DNA of 64,000 nucleotides from a gamma proteobacterium SCGC AAA076-P13 (GTDB lineage Bacteria; Pseudomonadota; Gammaproteobacteria; Magnimaribacterales; D2472), in the NCBI GenBank assembly GCA_000384935.1, contig ARRA01000003.1, forward strand, positions 62,001 through 126,000, read 5' to 3'. Below, piece by piece: positions 31,490 to 43,392 of this stretch; position 1 is the stretch's first letter, and every line of letters starts with the position of its first letter. The position numbers and the translations under genes were made by a program. The notes under the pieces are model-generated. The model saw nothing but the letters and a program-made list of their open reading frames with translations, did not search any database and was not told the origin of the DNA.

Positions 31490-31727
31490 AAAAAGGTTAC
31501 ATATTTTTTTTGAAGTTTTATCTTCATTTTTGAGAGTAACTTAATAAAATATATTAATTACTTTTTTAACATACACATAAATGCATATGTTACTTTTTAA
31601 TTGCAGTGATCTTATGTATACATAAATGTATACACTAGAAAATTACATACCAATGATTTTACATATCTAAATGTTCTTTTTTTAATATTTGATTACTCGT
31701 GTGGGCGTTTAAAACGCGATTTATCGT
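31479..31727 (-). other. 16S-23S internal transcribed spacer without tRNA
   Basis: About 249 very AT-rich bases. No cloverleaf, T-loop (GTTCGA) or tRNA arm is found in either direction, whereas most gammaproteobacterial spacers carry tRNA-Ile plus tRNA-Ala or tRNA-Glu. It holds the 3' arm of the 16S stem (31684-31708) and a palindrome at 31616-31633 (GTATACAT/ATGTATAC). Confidence 0.85.
31684..31708 (-). repeat. 16S processing stem, 3' arm
   Basis: Complementary over 25 bases to 33320-33344, with only two G-U wobbles. The pair brackets the whole 16S gene and is the expected RNase III substrate. Confidence 0.8.
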
Positions 31728-33263
<1,536 letters not shown>

Positions 33264-33319
33264 TATCATGTTTTGTTGATTTTTATAAAAAATCTAAATT
33301 ATTTTTTCTCGTATTTTGA

Positions 33320-33344
33320 ACACCCACACGAGTAACCAAATATT
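33320..33344 (-). repeat. 16S processing stem, 5' arm
   Basis: Partner of 31684-31708, in the leader about 57 bases before the mature 16S 5' end. It resembles the E. coli leader arm that contains GTGTGGG. Confidence 0.8.
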
Positions 33345-33355
33345 TTTAAAGAACA
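33343..33355 (-). promoter_or_regulatory. boxA-like antitermination element in the rRNA leader
   Basis: TGTTCTTTAAAAA on the minus strand resembles the E. coli rRNA boxA core TGCTCTTTAACA and sits at the same place, immediately before the 16S leader stem. NusB/NusE would bind it to prevent Rho termination within untranslated rRNA. Confidence 0.65.
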
Positions 33356-33372
33356 ACCGCCTCTTTGTGCGG

Positions 33373-33384
33373 ACGCGTATCTTA
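33373..33384 (-). promoter_or_regulatory. Candidate rRNA operon -10 with GC-rich discriminator
   Basis: TAAGAT (33379-33384) followed by ACGCGTCCGC on the minus strand is a plausible -10 and stringent-type discriminator. No good -35 lies 16-18 bases upstream. An A-rich tract just after ilvC could serve as an UP element. This is the best candidate in the 162-base gap between ilvC and 16S, but weak; the operon might also receive ilvC transcripts. Confidence 0.3.
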
Positions 33385-33425
33385 ACGAAGTTATTCCGAA
33401 GAAGATACCTTTTTTTTAATTAATT

Positions 33426-34778
<1,353 letters not shown>

Positions 34779-34782
<4 letters not shown>

Positions 34783-36512
34783 GTTTGTTCATCCTTTGAT
34801 AGCCACATATTTTCTAGGCTGCCATTTGCAACCTGCATTGGATAAACATGCTCTGAAGGATCTACATAAATATCAACAAAGACAAGTCTATCTTTCATTT
34901 CAAAAGCTTTTTTTAAGCCTTTACTTAAATCAGAATTTTTTGTGATTTTAATTCCTACATGACCATATGATTCAGCCAGTTTTATAAAATCTGGTAACGA
35001 GTTTTGATAGGTACTTTCAGAGTGCCTACCTCCATAATTCATATCCTGCCATTGTTTAACCATACCAAGAGCTTCGTTATTGATATTAATTATTTTTATT
35101 GGGAGATTATATTGAAGGCATGTAGACAATTCTTGGATGCACATTTGAATACTACCCTCACCAGTAATACAAACAACTTCATCTTTTGGAAAAGCCAGTT
35201 TTACACCCATTGCTGCTGGTAAACCAAAACCCATGGTTCCTAGACCACCAGAATTGATCCATCTTCTAGGTTTATCAAAATGATAATATTGAGCAGCAAA
35301 CATTTGATGCTGACCAACATCGGAAGTCACATATGCTTTCCCATTCGTAATCTCATGGACATGCTGGACTACAGCCTGGGGTAAAATGGGATGATCGTCA
35401 GATTCATCTTTATAAAGCTCATAATTTAAACCATGAAGTGATTTCCATTCTTTTATCTGATCGTGCCAAGGCTGAAGAGCGAAAGGATCGTAAGAGTCTA
35501 ATTTTTTTTCAAGAGTTTCTTTTATTAATTTTAAGGAGTTTTTTACTTGTCCAAAAACAGCTACATTTGCTTCTATGATTTTTGATACAGATGAGTGATC
35601 AACATCTAGATGAACCACTTTGGCATTAGGTGCAAACTTTGATGGTTTATTAGTAATCCTGTCGTCAAACCTAGCGCCAACAGCAATTATTAAGTCTGCA
35701 TTATGCATTGCCATATTTGCTTGATATGTTCCGTGCATCCCCAGCATCCCAAGAAATCTGTGATGACTAGCAGGGTAAATACCCAATCCCATTAAAGTAT
35801 TTGTAACAGGAGCATCAATAATTTCATTAAGTTCAAGTAATTCTTTTTCAGCATTACTGGCAATTGCCCCACCACCAGCATATATAACTGGTTTTTTTGA
35901 TATCAATATAGCTTCGACTGCTCTATCTATTTGATTTTGTTCTGGCTCAATCGGAGGATTATATGATCTTATCTTAGCTTCTTCGGGATACGAATAATCA
36001 AAAAGATTATCCGGAGCTGTCATGTCTTTTGGAATATCTATAACAACTGGTCCAGGTCTGCCTGAAGTTGCGACATAAAAAGCTTCTTTAATTATCTTAG
36101 GTATTTCTTCAGCATTAAAGACTGTATAGCTATGCTTAACAATTGGTCTTGAAACACCAATCATATCCGTTTCTTGAAAAGCATCAGTACCTATTAAATG
36201 ACTAGCAACCTGCCCTGAAATAACTACCATTGGTATGGAATCCATAAATGCAGTCGCAATTCCTGTAATAGCATTTGTCGCACCAGGTCCAGAAGTAACT
36301 AAGACAACTCCTGGCTTACCTGTTGCCCTTGAATATCCGTCTGCTGCATGGGTTGCACCTTGTTCATGCCTTACTAAAATATGATCTATTTTATCTTGTC
36401 TAAAAATTGCATCATAGATATGTAACGCGGCTCCACCTGGGTAGCCAAAGATTAGCTCAACACCTTCATCATGAAGTGCTTGCATCAGCATGTCTGCGCC
36501 AGATAATTTCAA
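34779..36512 (-). CDS. ilvB: Acetolactate synthase large subunit
   Basis: ThDP- and FAD-dependent catalytic subunit. It has 577 residues with FGYPGGAALHIYDAI and HEQGATHAADGYSRATG (the catalytic Glu lies in the latter), TSGPGATNAITGIATA, the FAD part near FDDRITN, and the ThDP motif GEGSIQMCIQEL with the matching NN end INNEALGMVKQWQ. The only start that gives the full conserved N-terminus (KLSGADMLMQAL) is TTG at 36512; the Shine-Dalgarno sequence there is weak. It is first of ilvBNC, 73 bases after rluD. Confidence 0.95.
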
Positions 36513-36585
36513 TTTCTTACCAAAAAACTCTTAGGAATAAGGTTTATATTATTTTATTAATCAAAAAACAAGTTTTTAGTTACTA

Positions 36586-37518
36586 TTAGATCAATTTTCT
36601 TAATTCTTGAAGTAGCTCCTCCATATCATTTGGAGTGGGAATATCAAAAGAAAAAATATTATTTGTTTTTTGATCATTGAATGAGAGGTGTGTTGCATGT
36701 AACGCCTGCCTTGGAAAACTTCGGATAATATTAATTAGCTCTTCGGGGGTATCTCTTGCAATAGACCTGCTTGGGTCATAGGTTTTATCTCCAACTATTG
36801 GTAGTTTTTTTGATGATAGGTGGACCCTAATCTGATGAGTTCTTCCTGTCTCTATTCTTATATCCAACACAGAGTAGTTTCCAATATTTTCTTTAAGCTT
36901 TACAAATGTTAAGGCATCTTTGCCATCCTCTCGAATTGCCATTTTGGTTCTATTATTTTTATCTCTTCCAATTGGCTCATCTATAGAGAAGCTTCCAAGT
37001 GTAGAGCCAATAACGATAGACGTATATTTTTTTACAACTCTCCTCTCCTGCATCTCATTAATAAAAAAGTTCCTAAAAGACTCATTTCTTGCCACGAGCA
37101 GAATGCCTGAAGTATCTTTATCTAATCGATGAACAATTCCTGACCTTGGAATATTAATCAATTCTGGAAATTTATAAATGAGCCCATTTGCAAGAGTTCC
37201 ATCATAGCAACCAGAACCTGGATGCATTATTAAACCAGCAGGTTTATTAATTATAATAAAATCTTCATTTTCAAAGTGAATTTCAAAATCTATATCTTGA
37301 GCTTCCCATGATACTTTTTGTTCTTCTTTAGGGCTTAATTCAATCTGATCATTCTCATAAACTTTATCTCTTGGCTGGGATACCTCTCCATTTATAAGAA
37401 CTCTGCCCTCTTCTATCCATTTTTTTATCTGAGTTCGGGAATAATCTGTAAACATTTCTGCTGTAGCTTTGTCTAGCCTCATTGAAGACAGATCATTTGT
37501 AACATTTTTAACAATCAT
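36586..37518 (-). CDS. rluD: 23S rRNA pseudouridine synthase RluD
   Basis: Makes pseudouridines in helix 69 of 23S rRNA. It has 310 residues, with an S4-like domain at 13-70 (MRLDKATAEMFTDYSRTQIK), then the catalytic domain with VHRLDKDTSGILLVA (catalytic Asp in RLDKDTSG), GRTHQIRVHL and RQALHATHLSF. It diverges from bamD, as in E. coli and Pseudomonas, which supports RluD over RluA or RluC. Confidence 0.94.
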   Translation of the reverse strand: MIVKNVTNDLSSMRLDKATAEMFTDYSRTQIKKWIEEGRVLINGEVSQPRDKVYENDQIELSPKEEQKVSWEAQDIDFEIHFENEDFIIINKPAGLIMHPGSGCYDGTLANGLIYKFPELINIPRSGIVHRLDKDTSGILLVARNESFRNFFINEMQERRVVKKYTSIVIGSTLGSFSIDEPIGRDKNNRTKMAIREDGKDALTFVKLKENIGNYSVLDIRIETGRTHQIRVHLSSKKLPIVGDKTYDPSRSIARDTPEELINIIRSFPRQALHATHLSFNDQKTNNIFSFDIPTPNDMEELLQELRKLI

Positions 37519-37598
37519 ATGAACTTATTATAAAAAAATTAATCTAAATAGATGTTTTCAAGCTTAAATTACGATAATGCAGGTAGAATGTGCAAATA

Positions 37599-38417
37599 AT
37601 GAAAGATAAACTAATTTTAAAACTATTTATAGTATTGCCAATTGTAACTCTGTTATTGGTTAGTTGTAATTCTGATGGCCCAGAAATAGAACAGCCTGAA
37701 AAAATTTATTATGACCAAGCCCAAAGAAGGATGGCTGGAAAAAATTATTTTGGTGCTATTGATTCATTAGAAGCAATTGAATCAAGATATCCTTTTGGTA
37801 AATATGCTGAACAGGCGCAAGTAGAGCTTATTTATGCTCAATTTATGAATGCTGAAACTGAAGCTGCGCATGCTGCAGCAGAAAAATTTATAAGACTTCA
37901 TCCTAGGCATCCAAATATTGATTATGCATATTTTATGAAAGGCCTTTCTAGCTATACGAGAGATAATAGCTTTATTGTAAGAATGACAGACACTGATCTA
38001 TCAAATAGAGATATCTCAGGAGCTAAGGAATCATTTTCAGAACTAACTGAATTCTTAACAAGATTTCCTGATAGCCAATATTCTACATATGCTAAACAAA
38101 GAAATATCTATTTAAGAAATATGATTGCAAGAAATGAGCTTGCGGCAGCAGATTATTACGTTAGTGTTGATGCGCATATAGCAGCAATAAGAAGAGCAAA
38201 TTATGTAATTGAAAATATTCCTAACTCTAGTGAAAATTATAGAGCTCTTAAGATCTTAGAGGCTTCATATGAATCTTTGGGATATATTGAATTGCTTGAA
38301 GATACTAAAAAAATAATTTCTATTAACTACCAAGATGAGCAATCAAAAAAATCTGAAGATAAGTCTGGTTGGTCTTGGAATTTTATAAGAAATAGTAAGC
38401 CAGCATCTAGTGACTAA
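37599..38417 (+). CDS. bamD: Outer-membrane assembly lipoprotein BamD
   Basis: Essential lipoprotein of the BAM complex that inserts beta-barrel proteins. It has 272 residues from ATG 37599; a GTG at 37590 would add three. The signal peptide ends at the lipobox LLLVSC, with the acylated Cys near residue 23. TPR-like repeats follow (YYDQAQRRMAGKNYFGAI, RYPFGKYAEQAQVELIY, FIRLHPRHPNIDYAYFMKGL). The divergent rluD neighbour is the canonical context. The very large TonB receptors in this window are its likely clients. Confidence 0.94.
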   Translation: MKDKLILKLFIVLPIVTLLLVSCNSDGPEIEQPEKIYYDQAQRRMAGKNYFGAIDSLEAIESRYPFGKYAEQAQVELIYAQFMNAETEAAHAAAEKFIRLHPRHPNIDYAYFMKGLSSYTRDNSFIVRMTDTDLSNRDISGAKESFSELTEFLTRFPDSQYSTYAKQRNIYLRNMIARNELAAADYYVSVDAHIAAIRRANYVIENIPNSSENYRALKILEASYESLGYIELLEDTKKIISINYQDEQSKKSEDKSGWSWNFIRNSKPASSD

Positions 38418-38420
38418 AAA

Positions 38421-38642
38421 ATGTTCTTATTAAAATCAATATTACTTTTGATTCCATTGGTCATATTTATATTGATAATAACTGCGGTATTCTTTTTCAG
38501 ATCTCTCATATCAGGACCTCCTAAAAAAAAGATTGATAACTCTATGATTAAATGTGATTCTTGCGAGACCTATACCCATGAATCACTTATTGTAAAAAAG
38601 CTAGGAAGAAATTATTGTTCGGAAAGTTGTTCTAGTACTTAA
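38421..38642 (+). CDS. Small membrane-anchored zinc-finger protein, PP0621-like
   Basis: 73 residues. One membrane span lies at 5-28 (LLLIPLVIFILIITAVFFF), then a basic linker, then a four-Cys motif CDSC...NYCSESC near residues 45-71, a TRASH-like or treble-clef knuckle. It resembles the PP0621 family that follows comL/bamD in Pseudomonas. The function is unknown. It starts three bases after bamD and its stop overlaps the convergent RND gene. Confidence 0.75.
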   Translation: MFLLKSILLLIPLVIFILIITAVFFFRSLISGPPKKKIDNSMIKCDSCETYTHESLIVKKLGRNYCSESCSST

Positions 38643-41600
38643 CCTTTCTCATTATCATAAACATTGCAGGAATATACAATAAGGCTGTAATAGTCGCCCC
38701 TAAAACTCCAATACTCATTGCCCAGGCAAGCGGTTTAAAAAATACACTTGCAAAAATAAGTGGAAGAAAACCGCCAAGTGTTGTTAATGAAGTAGTAATT
38801 ATATGACGTGTAGACCTGATAACAACCTCAATAAGCTCAGCTTTTGTTAGTGGTTTCTTCTCAGCCTCTTCTTTTATATGTGATAAGACAATAATTGAGT
38901 CATTTATTGATAAACCAATTAGCCCTATTGCACTTATAGTGCCAATAAATCCATAGTTTTGCTGACCTATAAATAAACCAAGAAAGGACAATCCAATTGA
39001 TAAGAATGCAACAGAAAGAATTAGTCCAGCCTCTCTAAAAGAATTAAGCGCCATAACCAAGCCGACTATTATAAGAATGAAATACATAAAAGCTGAAGAG
39101 TAGAGTGAGGCTTGAGATTGACCCCTGCTTTCTGCTTCGCCAAGCTGTTTTAATGAATAGCCTATTGGCAATCTTGATTCAAAATCTTGAACATCTTTCT
39201 TAATAGATTTTTCAGTAGCAGACGGGAGTGTTCCTGTCCAAATCCAACCTTCAACATCATTTGTTCTTTGGCCATCTAGCCTAGTAATTGTTGACGATTT
39301 GTTTGTTAGTGAGCTTTTTCCAAAGCTATCAAAATATTCAAAACCATCCTGAGACGGTATTGTAATAAAACTAGTATTTCCAGTAATGTTATTTTTATTA
39401 GAGAGTCCCTTCAGCCTGACTGGGATTTCTTTGTTTGAATCCAACATAGTGCCAACAATTATTCCATTGTTTGCAGTAAACATTTCATTTACAAGATAAT
39501 TGGCATTTTGACCAGACAGTGAAATATTTGAGCTATTTAGTTCAAACTCAACATTGGTTGTAGAGTCTGAAGTTGCAGATTTTGTAAGACTCACATCAGG
39601 AGAATTATTAATAATTAACTCAAGCTCCTCACCAAGTGATTTTAGTAAATCTGGGTCATCTCCAAAAATTACATAACTGACATCTGAAAAAACGGGAGGA
39701 CCAGATGAGAAACTATCAACATTAACTATGATATCTGGATTATTTTTAACCAATCTTCTTGATAATTCTGGAAGGTTTTCAATCATTTCATAATAATCAG
39801 TAGCAAAAAATACAGACTGCGCAACATTATTAGAGCCTTGTTTTTCTTCTCCACCAACAACATTCATCAAAACTCTAGGCATCATTCTGCCGATAAACGA
39901 ATAATCTTTTTCTATTGAAATTAAATCACTCTTTAAAATATCTTCTCTAATTTCTCTGACTCTCTCCATTGTGGTAAGTGACGAGGAATTAGAAGGCAGT
40001 TCTATATTAACTCTAAACATGTCTCTGTCTTGGGCAGGAAAGAAATCTTTAGGCAAAGAATTAAAAAGGAAGAACCCCAAAACAGGCAATGCAAGCGAAA
40101 TCATGATTGCTCTTCTAGGAACTAAGAACGCCCAGTTTAAAAAGGCCCTATATTTATTAAGGATTTTTTCATTTCTATATCCTTCCTTGCTAATATCCAC
40201 ATCCCTAAAAAAGGGGATTTTTTCCATATAACTCATCAGAACTGGAACCATTAATAATGCCAAGATCAATGAAGATGTTATAGACATAATGACTGTTAAT
40301 GCCATGCCGCCTACGAATTCTATACTCGACCCTTCTCCGGTAACAATAGGAAGAAAAGAGAAGACCGTAGTTGCTGTTGCAGCAGCTAGTGGGGCCCATA
40401 AATTTTTTAGCCCTTGTGAGATTGAGTCATTGATATTTAATCCGGATGCTCTTCTATTCTTATAGTCTTCAACAACAATAATTCCATTATCTATTAGCAA
40501 CCCTAGAGCAATAATAATTCCAGTAATAGAAGTCATATGCAGAGGAAGTCCTATAAACCTGCAACCAACCATAACCAGGCAAATAGAAAACGGCAGAATA
40601 AGAGTAACAATTATTGCTGATCGGATTCCAAGAAAAAAAAGGCTCAAGGCTAAAACAAAAAATATTGCTAATGAAAAACTTTTTACAAGCTCATTAAATT
40701 TTTTAGTTGTATAAGCAGATTCATCGTAAACCAAATCTATAGAAATCTCATCTGGCAGAGTTTCTCTCATCTCATCGACAACAATTGTTGCACGCTCTAC
40801 ATAATCATGAACTCTTTGAGAAAATGATCCCGTTCCCGCAACAGAAACAACCACATCCCCGTTAAATAAAAATATATCCTCAACAGGAGAAACTGGGATT
40901 TTTGAAATAGATGCTACATCATCTAATTGTATGATCTCTGATTCATTAATTACTTTGATAGGTATTTCTGAGAGTTTTTGAATGCTCTTTATATTATCTT
41001 TGAGTCTATACAAAAGCTCAGAATTATTATTTGAAGATACACCAATGGGTTTTTTTGCATCTAAGGCTTGAATAGCACTTGCAATATCTTGAAATGATAA
41101 TCCGAGCGAAGATAGTTTTGATGAATCTAGTTCAATTAAAATTTCTTCATCTGTTTCGCCAAAAATCGCAGTTTGATGAGATGAGCCTATTGAGCTTAAT
41201 TTCCTTTTTAGCTGATTCGCTAGTCTGGACATCATTATTATTGGAGCTTCTCCACCGCCGTTCCAGGCTATAGCATACTGAACAGTGATAGGCGGACCAC
41301 TGCTTCTATCAAGAAATATTTCTGCACCTTGAGGAATAACTATCTGATTAAGCTTGTCTTGAACTTTAGACCAAGTCTCTTCAATTAGAATGGGGGGTAC
41401 ACTTTGATTTAATTCAACTACGATTGTTGAAAAGCCTTGAGTAATAATTGATTCAAGCTCATCAATTTCTTCAACTTCTCTAAGTTTGATTTCTAGATCA
41501 TTAACTATCTCTGTTTCAATTCTTTCCGGGGATGCCCCGGGAAGAAAAATACGAACACCTCCCCATCTCTCAGCCAGTTCAGGGTTTTCTTGAATTGGTA

Positions 41601-41694
41601 CTGAAAGCCCAGAAGAAATTCCAGAAAGTAATATAAATGCTAAAGTTAGAAATAATATCCTAGGCTTTTCTATTAGAAAATTAATAACATTCAT
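38632..41694 (-). CDS. RND efflux transporter permease (HAE-1-like)
   Basis: A 1020-residue inner-membrane pump subunit with the RND layout: a first span at 10-30, a long periplasmic part, six spans from about 330 to 530, a second periplasmic part, and five spans at the end. The fourth span reads GLLIDNGIIVVED, with one Asp where AcrB has two. The tenth reads GLSINDSIIVLSH, where AcrB has the relay Lys. So the proton relay differs from AcrB, as in other D/N-type HAE-1 branches. It is translated two bases after the adaptor gene and controlled, by inference, by the TetR gene at 42778. No TolC-type channel is nearby. The substrate is unknown. Confidence 0.92.
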   Translation of the reverse strand: MNVINFLIEKPRILFLTLAFILLSGISSGLSVPIQENPELAERWGGVRIFLPGASPERIETEIVNDLEIKLREVEEIDELESIITQGFSTIVVELNQSVPPILIEETWSKVQDKLNQIVIPQGAEIFLDRSSGPPITVQYAIAWNGGGEAPIIMMSRLANQLKRKLSSIGSSHQTAIFGETDEEILIELDSSKLSSLGLSFQDIASAIQALDAKKPIGVSSNNNSELLYRLKDNIKSIQKLSEIPIKVINESEIIQLDDVASISKIPVSPVEDIFLFNGDVVVSVAGTGSFSQRVHDYVERATIVVDEMRETLPDEISIDLVYDESAYTTKKFNELVKSFSLAIFFVLALSLFFLGIRSAIIVTLILPFSICLVMVGCRFIGLPLHMTSITGIIIALGLLIDNGIIVVEDYKNRRASGLNINDSISQGLKNLWAPLAAATATTVFSFLPIVTGEGSSIEFVGGMALTVIMSITSSLILALLMVPVLMSYMEKIPFFRDVDISKEGYRNEKILNKYRAFLNWAFLVPRRAIMISLALPVLGFFLFNSLPKDFFPAQDRDMFRVNIELPSNSSSLTTMERVREIREDILKSDLISIEKDYSFIGRMMPRVLMNVVGGEEKQGSNNVAQSVFFATDYYEMIENLPELSRRLVKNNPDIIVNVDSFSSGPPVFSDVSYVIFGDDPDLLKSLGEELELIINNSPDVSLTKSATSDSTTNVEFELNSSNISLSGQNANYLVNEMFTANNGIIVGTMLDSNKEIPVRLKGLSNKNNITGNTSFITIPSQDGFEYFDSFGKSSLTNKSSTITRLDGQRTNDVEGWIWTGTLPSATEKSIKKDVQDFESRLPIGYSLKQLGEAESRGQSQASLYSSAFMYFILIIVGLVMALNSFREAGLILSVAFLSIGLSFLGLFIGQQNYGFIGTISAIGLIGLSINDSIIVLSHIKEEAEKKPLTKAELIEVVIRSTRHIITTSLTTLGGFLPLIFASVFFKPLAWAMSIGVLGATITALLYIPAMFMIMRKVKY

Positions 41695-41695
41695 T

Positions 41696-42679
41696 TTATT
41701 TTATTATTTTTCCTTCAATAATTTTTTGAGCTCCGCCTAAAATTACTAAATCACCATTATTAAGTGTCCCGTTGACAAAAGCATATTCATCTTCAAAATA
41801 AATAACATCAACAAGATCTCTAACAACCACCTGTTGCTCGTTAATGGTATATATGGCCCAAATACCTTGTTCGGACTGGGACAGTGACTTAATTGGAACC
41901 CATGTACCTTTTGCTTTCTCAGTGATGCTTAGTTTGAGCTTTACTATTGACCCTGGATTAAAAAAGGTATCAAATCTAAAAATTGCTAACCTGTTATTAG
42001 AGCCTCCAGTTGACATGGGAGCCAGTCTCTCTAAGGTAGCCTTTGCCGGTATTCCTCCGATATCAAATTCATATTCATCTCCAATCTTAACTTTGTTCAT
42101 ATAGTTTATTGGAATAGAAATTCTTGCCTCAACATTACTAGAGCCCAAAATTTCTAAAACTTGAACACCTGCATTGATTACTGATCCTGTATCAAGAAAT
42201 CTATTTTGAATAACTCCATTAAAAGGAGCTAGTAGCTTAGTTTGCTCAAATTTAACTCTATAAAAATCATACTGTGACTTAGCTACTATTTGGTCAGATT
42301 CAGCCTTATCAAGATCTTGAATAGAAATATGCCCATCTGCTCTGAGATTTATATATCTTGCTAGTACTTGCTCAGCTAGATCAAATTTAGCCTTTGATTG
42401 ATTTAATTGTGCCAAAGCTTCTCTATCATCCAATGAGGCAAGCTCATCTCCCAAGATGACCTCATCTCCGATATCAACATTAATAGAGTTTATCTTTCCA
42501 GGTATTTCAAATGCCAGCCTAGACTGATCTGATGGAATGAGCTTTCCAGGAAATTCTCTAGTTATAGCATATTCATCAAGTATTTTAATCTCGAGAACTT
42601 CTATAGCCTCAAGATTTGAAAGAAAAGCATTGCCTAGTAAAAGAGCTATGACGGTGTTATTTATTTTTTTAATATTCAT
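41696..42679 (-). CDS. RND efflux periplasmic adaptor (membrane-fusion protein)
   Basis: A 327-residue adaptor that links the pump to an outer-membrane channel. A signal sequence is followed by the barrel-sandwich half FEIPGKINSINVDIGDEVILG, a coiled-coil hairpin (about 85-140, rich in Ala/Gln/Glu), the second lipoyl half LLAPFNGVIQNRFLDTGSVI and a beta-barrel domain. No lipobox Cys is evident. It is first gene of the pump operon, and its upstream region carries two palindromes shared with the divergent TetR gene. Confidence 0.93.
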   Translation of the reverse strand: MNIKKINNTVIALLLGNAFLSNLEAIEVLEIKILDEYAITREFPGKLIPSDQSRLAFEIPGKINSINVDIGDEVILGDELASLDDREALAQLNQSKAKFDLAEQVLARYINLRADGHISIQDLDKAESDQIVAKSQYDFYRVKFEQTKLLAPFNGVIQNRFLDTGSVINAGVQVLEILGSSNVEARISIPINYMNKVKIGDEYEFDIGGIPAKATLERLAPMSTGGSNNRLAIFRFDTFFNPGSIVKLKLSITEKAKGTWVPIKSLSQSEQGIWAIYTINEQQVVVRDLVDVIYFEDEYAFVNGTLNNGDLVILGGAQKIIEGKIIK

Positions 42680-42689
42680 ATATTTGTAT

Positions 42690-42718
42690 TTGACTTTAAC
42701 CTGTAATCAACTTAATGT
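42690..42718 (+). promoter_or_regulatory. Candidate promoter of the TetR regulator
   Basis: TTGACT (42690-42695), 17-base spacer, TAATGT (42713-42718). The -10 runs into the first palindrome, which fits self-repression. Confidence 0.45.
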
Positions 42719-42733
42719 ATGCAGTGTATACAT
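42715..42733. promoter_or_regulatory. Operator-like palindrome 1
   Basis: A 19-base near-perfect inverted repeat, ATGTATGCAGTGTATACAT, of the form ATGTAT-n-CA-n-TG-n-ATACAT. Its layout matches palindrome 2, and it overlaps the candidate TetR -10. It is the presumed binding site of the TetR dimer. Confidence 0.6.
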
Positions 42734-42762
42734 AATAACATAATATATGTTAGCAGTGTCAA
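42732..42762 (-). promoter_or_regulatory. Candidate promoter of the RND pump operon
   Basis: Minus-strand TTGACA at 42757-42762 is a perfect -35. The best -10 is TATTAT (42732-42737) at a 19-base spacing, longer than ideal. Both palindromes overlap it, so bound repressor would block it. Confidence 0.4.
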
Positions 42763-42765
42763 CAT
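42747..42765. promoter_or_regulatory. Operator-like palindrome 2
   Basis: A second 19-base inverted repeat, ATGTTAGCAGTGTCAACAT. It shares ATGT, GCAGTGT and ACAT at the same positions as palindrome 1, with centres 32 bases apart (about three helical turns). On the minus strand it contains the consensus -35 TTGACA (42757-42762) of the pump operon. Confidence 0.6.
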
Positions 42766-42777
42766 TAAATTTAAATT

Positions 42778-43392
42778 ATGAATAACTATCATCATGGAAA
42801 CTTAAAGGAAGAGCTTATAGATTGCGCATGCAGGCTTTGTGATAGAGATGGTTACACTAAACTAAGCATTAGATCCCTTGCAAAGGAAAGTGGTGTTTCT
42901 CAAACTGCTCCTTATAGGCATTTTGAAACAAAAGAATGTGTATATGCTGCTGTTGCAGCAGTTGGCTTTAAAAAACTTAATGAGCTTGTTTTTTTTGAGG
43001 ATCCAAAAAAAATTACAAAGAAAAAACTTGTTGCTAATGCAAGCAAATATATAGAATTTGGTTTAAAAAGTGCGCATACATATGATTTGATGTTTGGAAC
43101 AGCTGTTGGTAACTTTGCTGATTATCCAGACCTTCTTCAGTCTGCAAACCAAACATACGATAGTATGAGAGAAAGTTTTGCCAATCTAGCAAATGATCCT
43201 GAGGAAGTAATTTCCTTTAAATGTATAACTCTTTGGTCTATGTTACATGGTCTTGTTGGGATAATAAGAAAGGTGAATGTAGTGGGTGATGATTACGACG
43301 ATAATTCTGGCCCGATTTCTAGTGCAAGTATAATTGCTAATAACTTAGATGAACATCTAGATAAGGTTATAACTGGTCTAATCTCTAATTAA
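42778..43392 (+). CDS. TetR-family transcriptional regulator
   Basis: A 204-residue repressor. The N-terminal HTH is at 10-55 ([27 protein letters not shown], with SQTAPYRHF as the recognition-helix end). The C-terminal ligand domain, with [10 protein letters not shown]-like sequence ([18 protein letters not shown]), is of the WHG type (SMLHGLVGI). It diverges from the RND pump operon across 98 bases carrying two palindromes, so it probably represses that pump and itself. The inducer is unknown. Its stop overlaps the convergent DUF4399 gene by eight bases. Confidence 0.92.
   Translation: MNNYHHGNLKEELIDCACRLCDRDGYTKLSIRSLAKESGVSQTAPYRHFETKECVYAAVAAVGFKKLNELVFFEDPKKITKKKLVANASKYIEFGLKSAHTYDLMFGTAVGNFADYPDLLQSANQTYDSMRESFANLANDPEEVISFKCITLWSMLHGLVGIIRKVNVVGDDYDDNSGPISSASIIANNLDEHLDKVITGLISN

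Noticed and set aside
31479-31727. Possible degenerate tRNA in the rRNA spacer
   Set aside because: No acceptor or T-arm pairing found in either strand.
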